Positions 45,492 through 54,605 of a stretch of DNA of 64,000 nucleotides are shown here, in pieces. Position 1 is the first letter of the stretch. Each line of letters begins with the position of its first letter. The stretch lies in contig NZ_JRMB01000001.1 in NCBI RefSeq assembly GCF_000759445.1, positions 1,054,001 to 1,118,000 on the forward strand, read 5' to 3'. This DNA is from Pseudomonas lutea (GTDB taxonomy: Bacteria; Pseudomonadota; Gammaproteobacteria; Pseudomonadales; Pseudomonadaceae). The translations under genes were made by a program, and so were the position numbers. The notes under the pieces are model-generated. The model made no database searches, was not told where the DNA came from, and was given only the letters and a program-made list of their open reading frames with translations.

Positions 45492-47117
45492 TCAGACGCA
45501 CAGCACGGCTGCGCGCACCGGGTCCATCGCTACCAGAGCCGCCAGCAGCGGCTCCATACGTTTGCCCAGCGCAGCCTTGTCGGCGTCACTGCGCTGGGCT
45601 TTCATGCGCAGCAGCTTGAGCAGCCGCGCCTTGACTTCAAATACCCGCTCCGGCTCCCACTGCGCCAACCCATGGCGCAGGGCTATGGCGTCCAGTTCAC
45701 CGAGCAGGTGCAACGCCAGCTCGCTTTTGCCGCACTGTTCCGCGACCCGCGCCATCAGCAGGCGCAGCAGCCAGCGCTGGCGCCCGCTGTGAATGTCAGG
45801 CCGCGCGCCCAGCCACGCCAGCGCCTGCTCGACGCCGTCACGATCAGCCTGGGCCAGCGCTTCGCTTTCCAGCGCCAGAATGTCCGCCTCGCCGGCGGTG
45901 GAGGCAGCGGGCGTGGCAAGCCATGCCTGGGTGTCCTGACGGATGACGTGCTGCTCGATCCACTCGCGCGTGGTCTCATCGGCGAACGTCGAACCGTCGT
46001 TCCAGCACAGCGTTTCAAGCCCCGGCAGACGGTCCAGAAGCATGCTCAGGTCATCCTTGACGATGCGCGCCCAGCCTTCGTACGGCGCGGGTTGCTTGCT
46101 CAGCGCCTGGTAAAGGAACCACTGCAGGTCGAGCCAGAAATGGTTCACGCCCTCGGCGAACATGCGCTCGACCTGATCGAGCAGTTCGTTCCAGCTCTGC
46201 TGCACGTACAAGCGCTTGAGCTGCGCGCGGTATTCGCCCCGCGGCGGTGCCAGCCGTGTGCGCCCGCTGGCGTCCTGCGGCGGCGACTGATGCACCGTGT
46301 CCCAGCGCAGGCTTTTGATCAGGCGGTGGGCGGCGAGCCAGCCCTGGGGTTGCTCGCGCAGGTAACCGGCCAGCGCGCGTCCGCTGTCGAGCAAATCGCG
46401 ACCGGAGCGGATGACATCGGGCGCAGGCGCCGCGCTTTGCCTGGTGCTGTCTCGGCCATCGGACTCACCATTGACGGCAACCTCGCGCGCATTGCGGCTG
46501 GCGCCGAACTGCGGCACCACTGCGTCAAGCCCGCCAGCCTGGGCAAGGCGCGCCGACAACGCCGCGTACAGCGCGCCCAGTTCCGGACGTTGCGCTGCCG
46601 GCCATGCAAGCAGCACGTGATCCAGCCAGGTGAGCGCGGCGACGGTGCGTTCGGCTTCGGCCTTCACCACCTCCGGGTACAGCATCAGGCTGTCCAGTAC
46701 CTTGGCACTGGCCAGCCATTCCAGCGCGACTTTGCGGCTGTTCGACCGCAACGGCAGCACTTGGGCCGTGTAGCGTTCGATCATGGCAGCCAGCAGGCTC
46801 AGCCCTTGCGACAGTCCCGCCTCGCCGTCCCGGTGCAGGCGCGCCCAGAGGTAATAGGTGAGCACGCGCAGGTCCTTGCATTTGCCCTTGAGCAGCGTCT
46901 CGGCCAGTGCGATGACCCGATCGGCGTTCGCACCGGACAACTTGTTGACCTCCTCGCGCATGCTTTGGAAATCATCGTCGTAGCCCGGGTCAGCACCCAC
47001 AGCCGACTCGGCACTGATCGGCGCCAGCCAGGGTTCCCAAGGTTCAGCGTGGGTTCTGGCCAGCTTCACGGCGTCACGCTCGCCCAGTGCGGCGGCCATC
47101 AGCTGTTGCAGGCTCAT
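45492..47117 (-). CDS. tssA: T6SS assembly cap protein TssA
   Basis: The 541-residue protein has the ImpA N-terminal domain (EPWEPWLAPISAESAVGADP, DDDFQSMREEVNKLSGANAD, DLRVLTYYLWARLHRDGEAG) and a long C-terminal VasJ-type domain (FWLDLQWFLYQALSK, DRDGVEQALAWLGARPDIHS). TssA recruits to the baseplate and guides polymerisation of tube and sheath. With the VasL-like protein at 40792 the locus has two ImpA-domain proteins. The start overlaps the tssM stop (ATGA). Confidence 0.9.
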   Translation of the reverse strand: MSLQQLMAAALGERDAVKLARTHAEPWEPWLAPISAESAVGADPGYDDDFQSMREEVNKLSGANADRVIALAETLLKGKCKDLRVLTYYLWARLHRDGEAGLSQGLSLLAAMIERYTAQVLPLRSNSRKVALEWLASAKVLDSLMLYPEVVKAEAERTVAALTWLDHVLLAWPAAQRPELGALYAALSARLAQAGGLDAVVPQFGASRNAREVAVNGESDGRDSTRQSAAPAPDVIRSGRDLLDSGRALAGYLREQPQGWLAAHRLIKSLRWDTVHQSPPQDASGRTRLAPPRGEYRAQLKRLYVQQSWNELLDQVERMFAEGVNHFWLDLQWFLYQALSKQPAPYEGWARIVKDDLSMLLDRLPGLETLCWNDGSTFADETTREWIEQHVIRQDTQAWLATPAASTAGEADILALESEALAQADRDGVEQALAWLGARPDIHSGRQRWLLRLLMARVAEQCGKSELALHLLGELDAIALRHGLAQWEPERVFEVKARLLKLLRMKAQRSDADKAALGKRMEPLLAALVAMDPVRAAVLCV

Positions 47118-50100
47118 TCGCTCACCTCGTTGCGCGGTGGTGTGTTTGCGCTGGCAACCCCGTTGAGGAAGATTTGCCGCGGCAGGCGGAAGTTACGCAG
47201 CGCCAGCAGGCTCATGGGCCCCGCCCCCAGTTCGGTGCGCATGTGCCACGTCAAGGCCAGGCCGTCGGGCGCCGGGACGGTGATGCGGTAGCGGCTGTCG
47301 CTGTCGTCCAGCGACGTGACGGTGGCGGCGTCGAGCAAGCGAATCAGCCCCCATGGCCCCTCAAAGTCGCCGTATAGGCGCTCGCCGCTGCGCACGCTGG
47401 TCCAGCTGAGGCTGGCACCGGGGTAATCGCTGCTGCCGGGCCAGCCGAAGCGCTGCCAGCTTTCTTTTTGGTTGAAGTACTGATGCCGCGCGCCATTGAG
47501 CACAAAGGTGGTCTGGACCACGTCACGCACCGGCTTGCCCTGCAACTCGAAGTGCAGACCCATGCCGCCGTCGGTATAGAGCACGTCGGCCAGATGGCTG
47601 AGCTGGTTCACGGCCGCAAGAAAGCGCGGGTTGATCGGCAGGCTCTGACCGTGGGCGGGGTCTGCCACCCAGCGATCACCGTCCTTGCGCAGAACCCCGT
47701 TGAGTTCCTGCTGCAAGAACTGCTCGATGCGCCCCGAGTCCGAGCGGATCATTTTGCCCAGCATGGGTAATGACGCATCGCTGCCGGTGGCGGCGAACGG
47801 ATAGCGGCCCAGAAATGCCTGATCCCAATGTTCGACCACCGCCTGCTGCCACTGCCGGTTGAGCGCCGCGGCTGAGGGCTCCAGGACTGTTCGCCAGGCC
47901 TGATCCAGCGGCTGAACAAACAGCGCGTGGGCCACGCCGTCCCACTCTTCACCAAGGCTGGCCGCCAGCAGCTCGCCGTAGGCGCGGGTGTCGGTAAGGT
48001 CGATGCCCTTGCCCTGAAACACCGTCTGCGCCATGGCCTGGGTCATGCCCTGAGGGTCGGGGGCATGGCCGATCTGCTGCAACTTCAGGCGCACCCGCGT
48101 CACACGCGTCAGAAACGCCTGCAAGCTGAGTTCGTCGTCGCCGCCATTGCCTTGCGGGTCCTTGCCCAGCAACTCCAACAGCGGGCCGAACGTCGCATCC
48201 AGTGGCCCGGCCGGAATGTCCGTCAACTGACTGATGGCCGGGACGCGTGCCACACGCTCGCTACCCATCAGCTTCTGCGCGGATTGCACCAGCGACTCCT
48301 TGAGCCCCTGCTCAAGGTTGCCGGCCTGGCCCTGCCATGCGAGGGTGTTCATGAAGGCAATCAACGGCGACTGGCGGACATCGCTCATGAGCGTCAATTG
48401 ATCGATGACATCGGCCAGGCTGTCTGCCCGCCGCCACTGCACGCTGTTGAGGAACGCCAGCCAGGCGCCCGAGTAGTCATCAAAATAGCGCTCGGTCAGC
48501 CGCGCCCGCAGTTGCTCCGGCGAAGTGCCCGCTACACCGGCGTTGCTGGCGATGGCGCTGCTGCGCTGATCACTGAGCACCCAGTCGATCTGCTCGCGCC
48601 GCGCCGCGACAACCTCGTCGATGGCCTGACGCACCTGCCCTTCCCAGGCTTGCCGGGTGAACATGCCCGGCACCTTTGTCTGCGTGTAGAACAACGGCCA
48701 GGCGTCCTTGTCATCGACCATCTGCTCAAGGCCGAGATCGGGGTGATGGGTCGACGCTGCCTCCAGCACCTGCCGATAGAGACTGGCTTCGCCATTGCGC
48801 TGCCCCAGCTGCGTGAGCAGCACCTGGCGCGCATGGGCGACCAAGGCCTCGTCCGGGATGATGCGCCATTGCGGATTCGCCGCCAAATGCTCCGCGTAAA
48901 ACTGCCAGAGCCTCGGCGACAGCCCTTTCCACAGCCCCGGCGCTACGCCCATGCGCGCAGGTTCCGCGTGGCTGAGGGCCGTGACCAGAAATGCCGCGTC
49001 CGCCTTTTCCGGCTGCGCCATCATCAGATAGGCCTTGAGCTGGACATAAGCGTTGTGCGCGCCCTTGGCACGCCGCGCGCTGTCTGCCGGTGTGTCGACC
49101 AGCGCCGCAAGCTGACGCCTGAGGTTTTCCGCTGCCGGGTCACGCATCAGCCGGTTGTTGGCCTCGACGTAGCGCGGCCACATGGCGGCGAGCAAGGCAT
49201 CGTTCTGGCTCAAGCCGAAGCGCTGGTGCCACGGCTCGCCTCGCTGGGCATGAACCTTCAGCCGTTCCATCTCCAGAATCAGCGCGTTGAGCGCGAGCAG
49301 TTGCTGGTCCCGGTGGCCCGAAGACTTGACGTCATCGAGGGCCGTGCTGATCTCAACGATCTGCGCGCGATGAGCGGAAAACGACAGCAGCACGCCCGAC
49401 GCCCACACCACCGCGACGGCCATTACAAGCGTGTAGCCAACGCGGCTGGCGGGCCAGCCCAGGCGCCGGGCCTGGCGGGTTTTGCCGGCGAGGACACCTG
49501 CCCAGGCCGCATCCGGCAGCCACGCATGGCCAGCCGATTGAGCGGCCTGCGCTGGCAAACTGAACCACAGGCCGCGCAACGGCACGCTGCGGGCAAACCT
49601 GCCGAACAACGGCGTCAGTGCCTGGCACCAGCGAGCGATGCCCTCTGCTTGCAAGTCCCGACCCAGGCGCAGGAGGAAGTCATGGGCCTGGGTCTCCTGA
49701 ACCTGAGCCAGGCCGCGCGTCAACGAAGGCTCATTAAGGCGGCCCATCGCCGCCATCAACTTCGCTGCGGTCAACCGCGCAGGCAACAGACACCCGAGCG
49801 TTTCCCGAGGGCGCTTCAACGGCGGCCTCGCGTCGTCGCAGACTTGCCACACGTGCAACGGCAGTTGCCAACCGACGTCGCCGGCCAGTTTTTTCAGGCC
49901 CGCCACGCCGTTGGACATGGCCGCGGCGTCGTTACTTTGCTGAATATCAAGCGCCCAGACCACGCCGTGCACGCCACGCCGGTGCAACACTGCCTGCCAT
50001 TGGGCAGCGGCTTCAGCGCTCTGCGTTTGCGGGCTGCCGCCCCACAGCAGCACGGTGTTCTGACTGTCGAGCCATTTGGCGTCGGCCAGGCCTGGCGCGA

Positions 50101-50500
50101 TGGCTTCAATCTGTTTGGGCTCGCCGACAATGAGGTAGAAGCGGGTGCGCAGGCGTTGCAGGGGGGTGTATTGCTGGAGTAGGTAATTCTGCAGCGCCAC
50201 GGCGCCCGAGACCTTTTCAGTTGAAGCCGTGGATGGCGCCTCATCCGGTGGGAATACGCTATCACCCGGCTGCCGCTTGATGCTTCGGCGGCTCTTCATC
50301 AGCGCCAGGGCGCGGGGAATGGTTTGCACCAGCAGCGCGATCAGCATCAGTAGCAGAAACGCGAAGATTTGCTGATGCCGCTCCGTCAGTCCGACCCTTG
50401 CGCCATAGGCGTAAATGAACCAGCCCAGCGCCGCTGCAAACGCGACAAGCCATACCGCGCCGCCGACGCGACGCCAACCATTGCCGATCAAGGCTTTCAT
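47114..50500 (-). CDS. tssM: T6SS inner-membrane protein TssM (IcmF/VasK)
   Basis: The 1,128-residue protein has two N-terminal membrane helices (VWLVAFAAALGWFIYAYGAR and FAFLLLMLIALLVQTI), a cytoplasmic domain, a third helix near 360 (YTLVMAVAVVWASGVLLSF) and a large periplasmic part with the C-terminal TssJ-binding beta region (FELQGKPVRDVVQTTFVLNG). It spans the envelope with TssL and TssJ. The cytoplasmic domain of many TssM proteins has a GxxGxGKT P-loop; at the equivalent place this one reads FYLIVGEPKQIEAIAPGL with no GK[ST], so nucleotide binding there is doubtful. The start overlaps the previous gene (ATGA). Confidence 0.93.
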   Translation of the reverse strand: MKALIGNGWRRVGGAVWLVAFAAALGWFIYAYGARVGLTERHQQIFAFLLLMLIALLVQTIPRALALMKSRRSIKRQPGDSVFPPDEAPSTASTEKVSGAVALQNYLLQQYTPLQRLRTRFYLIVGEPKQIEAIAPGLADAKWLDSQNTVLLWGGSPQTQSAEAAAQWQAVLHRRGVHGVVWALDIQQSNDAAAMSNGVAGLKKLAGDVGWQLPLHVWQVCDDARPPLKRPRETLGCLLPARLTAAKLMAAMGRLNEPSLTRGLAQVQETQAHDFLLRLGRDLQAEGIARWCQALTPLFGRFARSVPLRGLWFSLPAQAAQSAGHAWLPDAAWAGVLAGKTRQARRLGWPASRVGYTLVMAVAVVWASGVLLSFSAHRAQIVEISTALDDVKSSGHRDQQLLALNALILEMERLKVHAQRGEPWHQRFGLSQNDALLAAMWPRYVEANNRLMRDPAAENLRRQLAALVDTPADSARRAKGAHNAYVQLKAYLMMAQPEKADAAFLVTALSHAEPARMGVAPGLWKGLSPRLWQFYAEHLAANPQWRIIPDEALVAHARQVLLTQLGQRNGEASLYRQVLEAASTHHPDLGLEQMVDDKDAWPLFYTQTKVPGMFTRQAWEGQVRQAIDEVVAARREQIDWVLSDQRSSAIASNAGVAGTSPEQLRARLTERYFDDYSGAWLAFLNSVQWRRADSLADVIDQLTLMSDVRQSPLIAFMNTLAWQGQAGNLEQGLKESLVQSAQKLMGSERVARVPAISQLTDIPAGPLDATFGPLLELLGKDPQGNGGDDELSLQAFLTRVTRVRLKLQQIGHAPDPQGMTQAMAQTVFQGKGIDLTDTRAYGELLAASLGEEWDGVAHALFVQPLDQAWRTVLEPSAAALNRQWQQAVVEHWDQAFLGRYPFAATGSDASLPMLGKMIRSDSGRIEQFLQQELNGVLRKDGDRWVADPAHGQSLPINPRFLAAVNQLSHLADVLYTDGGMGLHFELQGKPVRDVVQTTFVLNGARHQYFNQKESWQRFGWPGSSDYPGASLSWTSVRSGERLYGDFEGPWGLIRLLDAATVTSLDDSDSRYRITVPAPDGLALTWHMRTELGAGPMSLLALRNFRLPRQIFLNGVASANTPPRNEVSE

Positions 50501-51654
50501 GACATTTCTCCCGGTGTGACGGTGGTGATCCAGCGGCCCGTGTCTTCACTCGCCAGCAGCAACAAGGGTTGCCGCGCGAGCCTGGCCATCTCGATGCCAA
50601 GCGCGGCCAGCAGCCAGTGGCCGCAGGGCCCCGGCGCGCCGTTCACGGCCTCCAGAATCCAGCGGTTTTCAACTGGCAGCGCTGCACCCTCGGCACCGGC
50701 TGCCGCCAGTAATGTGTGGGCCACCGGCTGCCATTCAGCGCGGTCGGCCAACAGGCCCGTTGCCTGGCGGGCAGCGGCTTGAATCTGCAGGAAGGTGGTG
50801 AAATCGGTTGCCGACGCGTCGATGTCGAGGGGCATGGGCCGCAATAGGCGTGCAGCAACGGGTAACGTGTGGGCACTGGCGACTGCGTCGGTGCACAGCA
50901 CAATGGCGGCGAGGCCGTCGGAGTAGGCGTCATCGCCGTGGAGCTGGATGACGAGGATGAATTCGACGTGGTCGCTTGGGGTCTTGAGCCGTTCTTCCAT
51001 CCACGCGAAGGGAAGCTGAGCTGTGACGTGAACGGCGCTGATGACGGATGACGGGGTAAGGTCCGTCAGACGCTGCTGACAAATGTGAGTGAGCGCTGCG
51101 TATTCACCCTGTGGAGCATCGGTCAGAACAGTGACACTGAAGTTTTCTCCCGGTGGCAGCGGCACCAGGACAGCCGAAAGCGAATCCATCAGTTGGACCA
51201 GACCTGCCATGGCCCGGCCTTTTTTGCTCTTTGGAAGGCGAGCTATGCGGCGCGTTTTGCCCGATTGCGGGATGGGCGTCTGTGCCGGTTTCATCAATGC
51301 CACCGCAGACACAGGCTCGGGCAAAAGAACGAGCGCCGCCATGACAGCCATATAACGTTGACCCCATTGCGTCCAGGCCACCTGCGCCAGCCGGGTCCGC
51401 TCCTGCAGCAGCGTGTACTCTTCTAGCGCGACACCGTAGGCATGCATGCGCGCTGCCAGGGCGAGAATGGCCACCGCCAACGGCGATGCGCTGAATGCCC
51501 ACACATTTAACACCTGCAGTTCAGGCAATACGGCATACAGCAGAAACATCAGCACAGCCGACGCCACGGCTGAAACCACGATCAGCAGCCATCGAACCGT
51601 CGACGGTGGTTTGGGAGCGAGCGCTGCTTGCGCGTATTCACGTTGCCACGCCAT
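50497..51654 (-). CDS. T6SS-locus membrane protein of unknown function
   Basis: I do not recognise a named family for this 385-residue protein. It has about three membrane helices in the first third (WLLIVVSAVASAVLMFLLYA at 22-42; a second near 50-72; MAVMAALVLLPEPVSAVALM near 103-122) and a ~260-residue soluble part with alternating strands (FSVTVLTDAPQGEYAALTHI, HVEFILVIQLHGDDAYSDGL, AAIVLCTD) and MARLARQPLLLLASEDTGRW near the end. It lies between PAAR and tssM, two bases after PAAR, and overlaps tssM, so it is surely part of the T6SS operon. A role in effector or spike loading is a guess. Confidence 0.75.
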   Translation of the reverse strand: MAWQREYAQAALAPKPPSTVRWLLIVVSAVASAVLMFLLYAVLPELQVLNVWAFSASPLAVAILALAARMHAYGVALEEYTLLQERTRLAQVAWTQWGQRYMAVMAALVLLPEPVSAVALMKPAQTPIPQSGKTRRIARLPKSKKGRAMAGLVQLMDSLSAVLVPLPPGENFSVTVLTDAPQGEYAALTHICQQRLTDLTPSSVISAVHVTAQLPFAWMEERLKTPSDHVEFILVIQLHGDDAYSDGLAAIVLCTDAVASAHTLPVAARLLRPMPLDIDASATDFTTFLQIQAAARQATGLLADRAEWQPVAHTLLAAAGAEGAALPVENRWILEAVNGAPGPCGHWLLAALGIEMARLARQPLLLLASEDTGRWITTVTPGEMS

Positions 51655-51656
51655 CT

Positions 51657-51923
51657 TCAGCCCACCGCCCAGTCAGGTGCGCTGGACATTACCTGGCAGC
51701 CGCACAGTGAGTGGCAACCATCGACGACCAGCGCACGGCCGTCCTCTAACCAGTCGGCACAACCTTCAATAATTGGATTAACGCCATGTCCAGGTACGGG
51801 ACACATAACCAGATCGCCTACGAGAGCGACTGCCTTGCCTTGGGTGATATGAGTGGATGATGCGGAAACCACCGCACCTCCGTGGGTGGTCTTGTCACCC
51901 AACAATACGAATCCCTGTGACAT
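51657..51923 (-). CDS. PAAR-domain spike-tip protein
   Basis: The 88-residue protein is a stand-alone PAAR: GFVLLGDKTTHGGAVVSASS, VALVGDLVMCPVPGHGVNPI, DGRALVVDGCHSLCGCQVMS. The Cys/His set (CPVPGH, H, C) would bind the structural zinc of the cone that caps VgrG. The ATG at 51923 starts the domain; the longer frame from 52001 would add an unconserved leader. No effector domain is attached, so cargo would dock on VgrG or PAAR non-covalently. The gap to the lipoprotein array is 182 bp. Confidence 0.93.
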   Translation of the reverse strand: MSQGFVLLGDKTTHGGAVVSASSTHITQGKAVALVGDLVMCPVPGHGVNPIIEGCADWLEDGRALVVDGCHSLCGCQVMSSAPDWAVG

Positions 51924-52105
51924 TGAAAGATCCCTTAATAATGAATTGATGAAGCCGTGTATTAATTCCGTGCGAGCGGGTGCCGGGACGAGCGGATACA
52001 TTGCGCGTGCTTGTGACGTGCTAAGTGTTAACGGTACGGGCCGGTACTCATTGGCCTGAGGCCGGCATAACTAGCAGGAGCGGCGAGTTACGCCTTACGC
52101 TATTG

Positions 52106-52888
52106 TCATGGGTTAGCCTCTGCCTTCAAACGAATCGCCTCAAGCTTGCGAAAGTTCGGGGCATCGCTGTCATCAGAATCAGAGGTCCCGTCTGGGTAAA
52201 TAAAAGCGGGGTGAACTCCGGTCTCTTTGAACTGACGCTCTTTTGATGTCACGACATCGTTGGCATGAAGCACCGCCTCAAAATTTATATTTCGTGCTTG
52301 AGGGGCAAAGTACGTCGGATAAGGCACCACTTCACCCACCAGATTGACCTTCTTGACGTAATCCCTCTTCAAGACATCGCGCAGCCATGGATAGTAGTCA
52401 TTTTTAATATCGAGATCCTTCCCGGCCACGTTCTTAAGCCATTTGGGCAGGGAATCAGGATTGTGCGGCTGAAACAGGACCAGAACATCACCTCCCGTTC
52501 CCACAACCGCACCCTCGCCGATGCGCTCAGGCGATTGAACATGCACGCCAAACGACACGTAAGCCGCGCGCCACCTACAGAGCCCGCCGCCATCAACAGC
52601 AAAATTGGCGTCATAGGCATTGCCCTCCCCGCGCCGTTTGAACGCTACAGTTTGCAGCCTGATGTTGCCGAACACATCAGGGCCCTCATAAACGTTTTGG
52701 CAGATCGTTGATCGATAACCCACGGCCATAGGGGGTGGAACTAACCCTTCCGATACCTTGATCGTCACAGTGACATGTTCCCCATCCGGGTCCGGATGCA
52801 CTTCATAGTCGAGCGCACACCCACTGAGCGTTGAAACCAACGTGAGAGCTATGAGTAAAGCCCTGACGTTTGATGCAATCTGATTCAT
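52106..52888 (-). CDS. Lipoprotein, member A of the five-copy array (putative lipase immunity paralogue)
   Basis: This 260-residue lipoprotein (lipobox LSGC) is the most divergent of five tandem paralogues. Shared core features are GYRSTICQN near 60, an extended GGGLCRWRAAYVSFGVHV segment, VGTGGDVLVLFQ, DYYPWL, YFAPQARNINFEAVLHANDV and a C-terminal FIYPDGTSDSDD ... IRLKAEA. Envelope lipoproteins of T6SS lipase loci neutralise the effector in the periplasm. Position at the far end from the lipase and its divergence suggest it may answer a different toxin variant. This role is inference. Confidence 0.75.
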   Translation of the reverse strand: MNQIASNVRALLIALTLVSTLSGCALDYEVHPDPDGEHVTVTIKVSEGLVPPPMAVGYRSTICQNVYEGPDVFGNIRLQTVAFKRRGEGNAYDANFAVDGGGLCRWRAAYVSFGVHVQSPERIGEGAVVGTGGDVLVLFQPHNPDSLPKWLKNVAGKDLDIKNDYYPWLRDVLKRDYVKKVNLVGEVVPYPTYFAPQARNINFEAVLHANDVVTSKERQFKETGVHPAFIYPDGTSDSDDSDAPNFRKLEAIRLKAEANP

Positions 52889-52929
52889 TTGATCATCCTG
52901 AAGATGCCCTGCGGCGCTGAGCCCTTTTA

Positions 52930-53730
52930 TTATTTCGCGTTGATTTTCAAGCGGATCGCCTGCATTTTCTCAACGTCCGGGTTTAACCCCACGCTGGACT
53001 CCTCTGTTCCGTCGGGGTAGAGAAAGGTTGTAATCTCAACTTCATCAAAGACCTTTTTCTTGGGTGAGGTCGACGTCACAACAAGGTCTGGGTGCAGCAC
53101 TGGCTCAAAGTATATATTTCGTGCCTCGGGGGCCTTGTAGGTTCGATAACCTGTGTATTGGTTGGTCAAGTTTACGCTCTTCTCATAGTAACCGAGTACG
53201 TAGGCTTCCCTTACCCAAGGATAGTAATCCTTCACAATTTTCAGGTCCGGGCCTTCTACAACCTGGTCAATGCCATCATAGGATGAGTGCTGCCGATCGA
53301 AGTTAATAATCACCGTCCCGCCAATGCCAGTTGCCACTCTCTTTCCAAAAGAGCTTGGAATCCGATAGGTGACTCCGAATTCGATGTTAGTGAGTTGCCA
53401 TCCACACTCACCGCCGCCATTGGTGAATACCTCTGCCTCGTAGAAATCCGTTTCTCCGCGCCTTGTGAACTTCAAAGTCTGTAAGTTTAATCCTGGAAAC
53501 GGTATACGGCTCACATCGGCAAGGTCGACAAACATTCGGCATCTCGCAGACCGGTACTGGGCATGCAAGGACTTGGGCACCAGCTCTGCAGACACCTTCA
53601 TCACGATTTTGACCTTTTCACTGTCGGGCGGCGGCGCCAGAATGCTGTAGTCCTTTACGCAACCGCTTATGAAGGCGAATAGCGCAAAGCATAAGAGCCT
53701 GGTTTTTGCGTAGAGTGTCGAGTTGTTCAT
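52930..53730 (-). CDS. Lipoprotein, member B of the array (putative lipase immunity paralogue)
   Basis: This 266-residue lipoprotein (lipobox ISGC, then VKDY) shares the array core: QYRSARCRM, FTNGGGECGWQLTNIEFGVT, GIGGTVIINFD, KIVKDYYPWVREAYVLGYYE and KAPEARNIYFEPVLHPDLVV. Its end (TTFLYPDGTEESSVGLNPDV) differs from C, D and E. It begins 40 bp after member C ends. The base composition is visibly richer in A/T than the T6SS structural genes. Confidence 0.77.
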   Translation of the reverse strand: MNNSTLYAKTRLLCFALFAFISGCVKDYSILAPPPDSEKVKIVMKVSAELVPKSLHAQYRSARCRMFVDLADVSRIPFPGLNLQTLKFTRRGETDFYEAEVFTNGGGECGWQLTNIEFGVTYRIPSSFGKRVATGIGGTVIINFDRQHSSYDGIDQVVEGPDLKIVKDYYPWVREAYVLGYYEKSVNLTNQYTGYRTYKAPEARNIYFEPVLHPDLVVTSTSPKKKVFDEVEITTFLYPDGTEESSVGLNPDVEKMQAIRLKINAK

Positions 53731-53770
53731 AATAGATTCCTAAAAACAAAGTGCAGCACACTGAACAATT

Positions 53771-54565
53771 TCATTTACTCGCCTCCGCCGCCAAGCGGAT
53801 TTTTTGCATTTTTTCAAAGTTAGGCCTCGCTCGCCAATCGGATTCCACAGAGCCATCGGGATAGTGAAATTTTATGAAATCTCCGATGACGTGCTTCTTC
53901 GGCGACACAGATGTTACTACCACGTCCGAGTGCAGTATCGGCTCAAAGTATATATTCCGTGCCTCTCGAGCTTCGTAAGTAAGATAACCCCCGCCTTCAC
54001 TAGACAGGTTCGCGCGCCTGGCATAACCATCGATGAATTTTTCGCTGAGCCACGGATAGTAATCCTTTACTATTTTCAGGTCCGAACCAACGACTACCCT
54101 AACTCCACCAACACTTATTGGCGCGTTTTTTTCATCAAATTTTATTATAACCGTGCCACCAGTGCCAGACGTTATACCCTCCTCAAAACCACCTGGAATA
54201 CGGTATTTTATGCCGACTATGACGTTGCTGAGACGCCATTTGCATGGTCCCCCGGCATTAATGAATAATCCTGCTTCATAGAACCTGGTTGCTCCGCGCT
54301 TCGTTAATGTCGAATCAAACCCTCTACGACCTTCTAGCGACTCTGCCCTCCGATCGCCATCACGGACGACTCTGCGGCATATAGCCGAGCGGTACATAAC
54401 TCGCAAAGGCTCTGGCTCCAGCTCTTCAGGCATCTTTATAACGATCTCGACTTTCTCGCCATCTGGTGGTGGATTCATACCGTAGTCTTTCGCGCAGCCG
54501 CTGATAAATGGGAGCAACACCAAGCATGAAACCGAAGCCTTTAAAAATGACGTAGCGTTATTCAT
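53771..54565 (-). CDS. Lipoprotein, member C of the array (putative lipase immunity paralogue)
   Basis: This 264-residue lipoprotein has a signal ending LLPFISGC with AKDYG after the cysteine. It is close to members D and E: VMYRSAICRRVV, GGPCKWRLSNVIVGIKYRIP, GTGGTVIIKFDEKN, YYPWLSEKFIDGYARRANLS, EARNIYFEPILHSDVVVTSV and SPKKHVIGDFIKFHYPDGSV. The ATG at 54565 starts the signal peptide; a longer frame from 54673 has a non-signal leader. The gap to D is 40 bp. Confidence 0.78.
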   Translation of the reverse strand: MNNATSFLKASVSCLVLLPFISGCAKDYGMNPPPDGEKVEIVIKMPEELEPEPLRVMYRSAICRRVVRDGDRRAESLEGRRGFDSTLTKRGATRFYEAGLFINAGGPCKWRLSNVIVGIKYRIPGGFEEGITSGTGGTVIIKFDEKNAPISVGGVRVVVGSDLKIVKDYYPWLSEKFIDGYARRANLSSEGGGYLTYEAREARNIYFEPILHSDVVVTSVSPKKHVIGDFIKFHYPDGSVESDWRARPNFEKMQKIRLAAEASK

Positions 54566-54605
54566 GGAATATTTGTCACTACAGACGGTGGAGTACCTGG
54601 CGACT

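Noticed and set aside
43721..45619. 632-codon open frame on the + strand
   Set aside because: It is the antisense shadow of tssF; the minus-strand frame has clear TssF motifs end to end.
47927..50182. 751-codon open frame on the + strand
   Set aside because: It is the antisense shadow of tssM, with Arg/His/Gln-rich composition and no recognisable motif.
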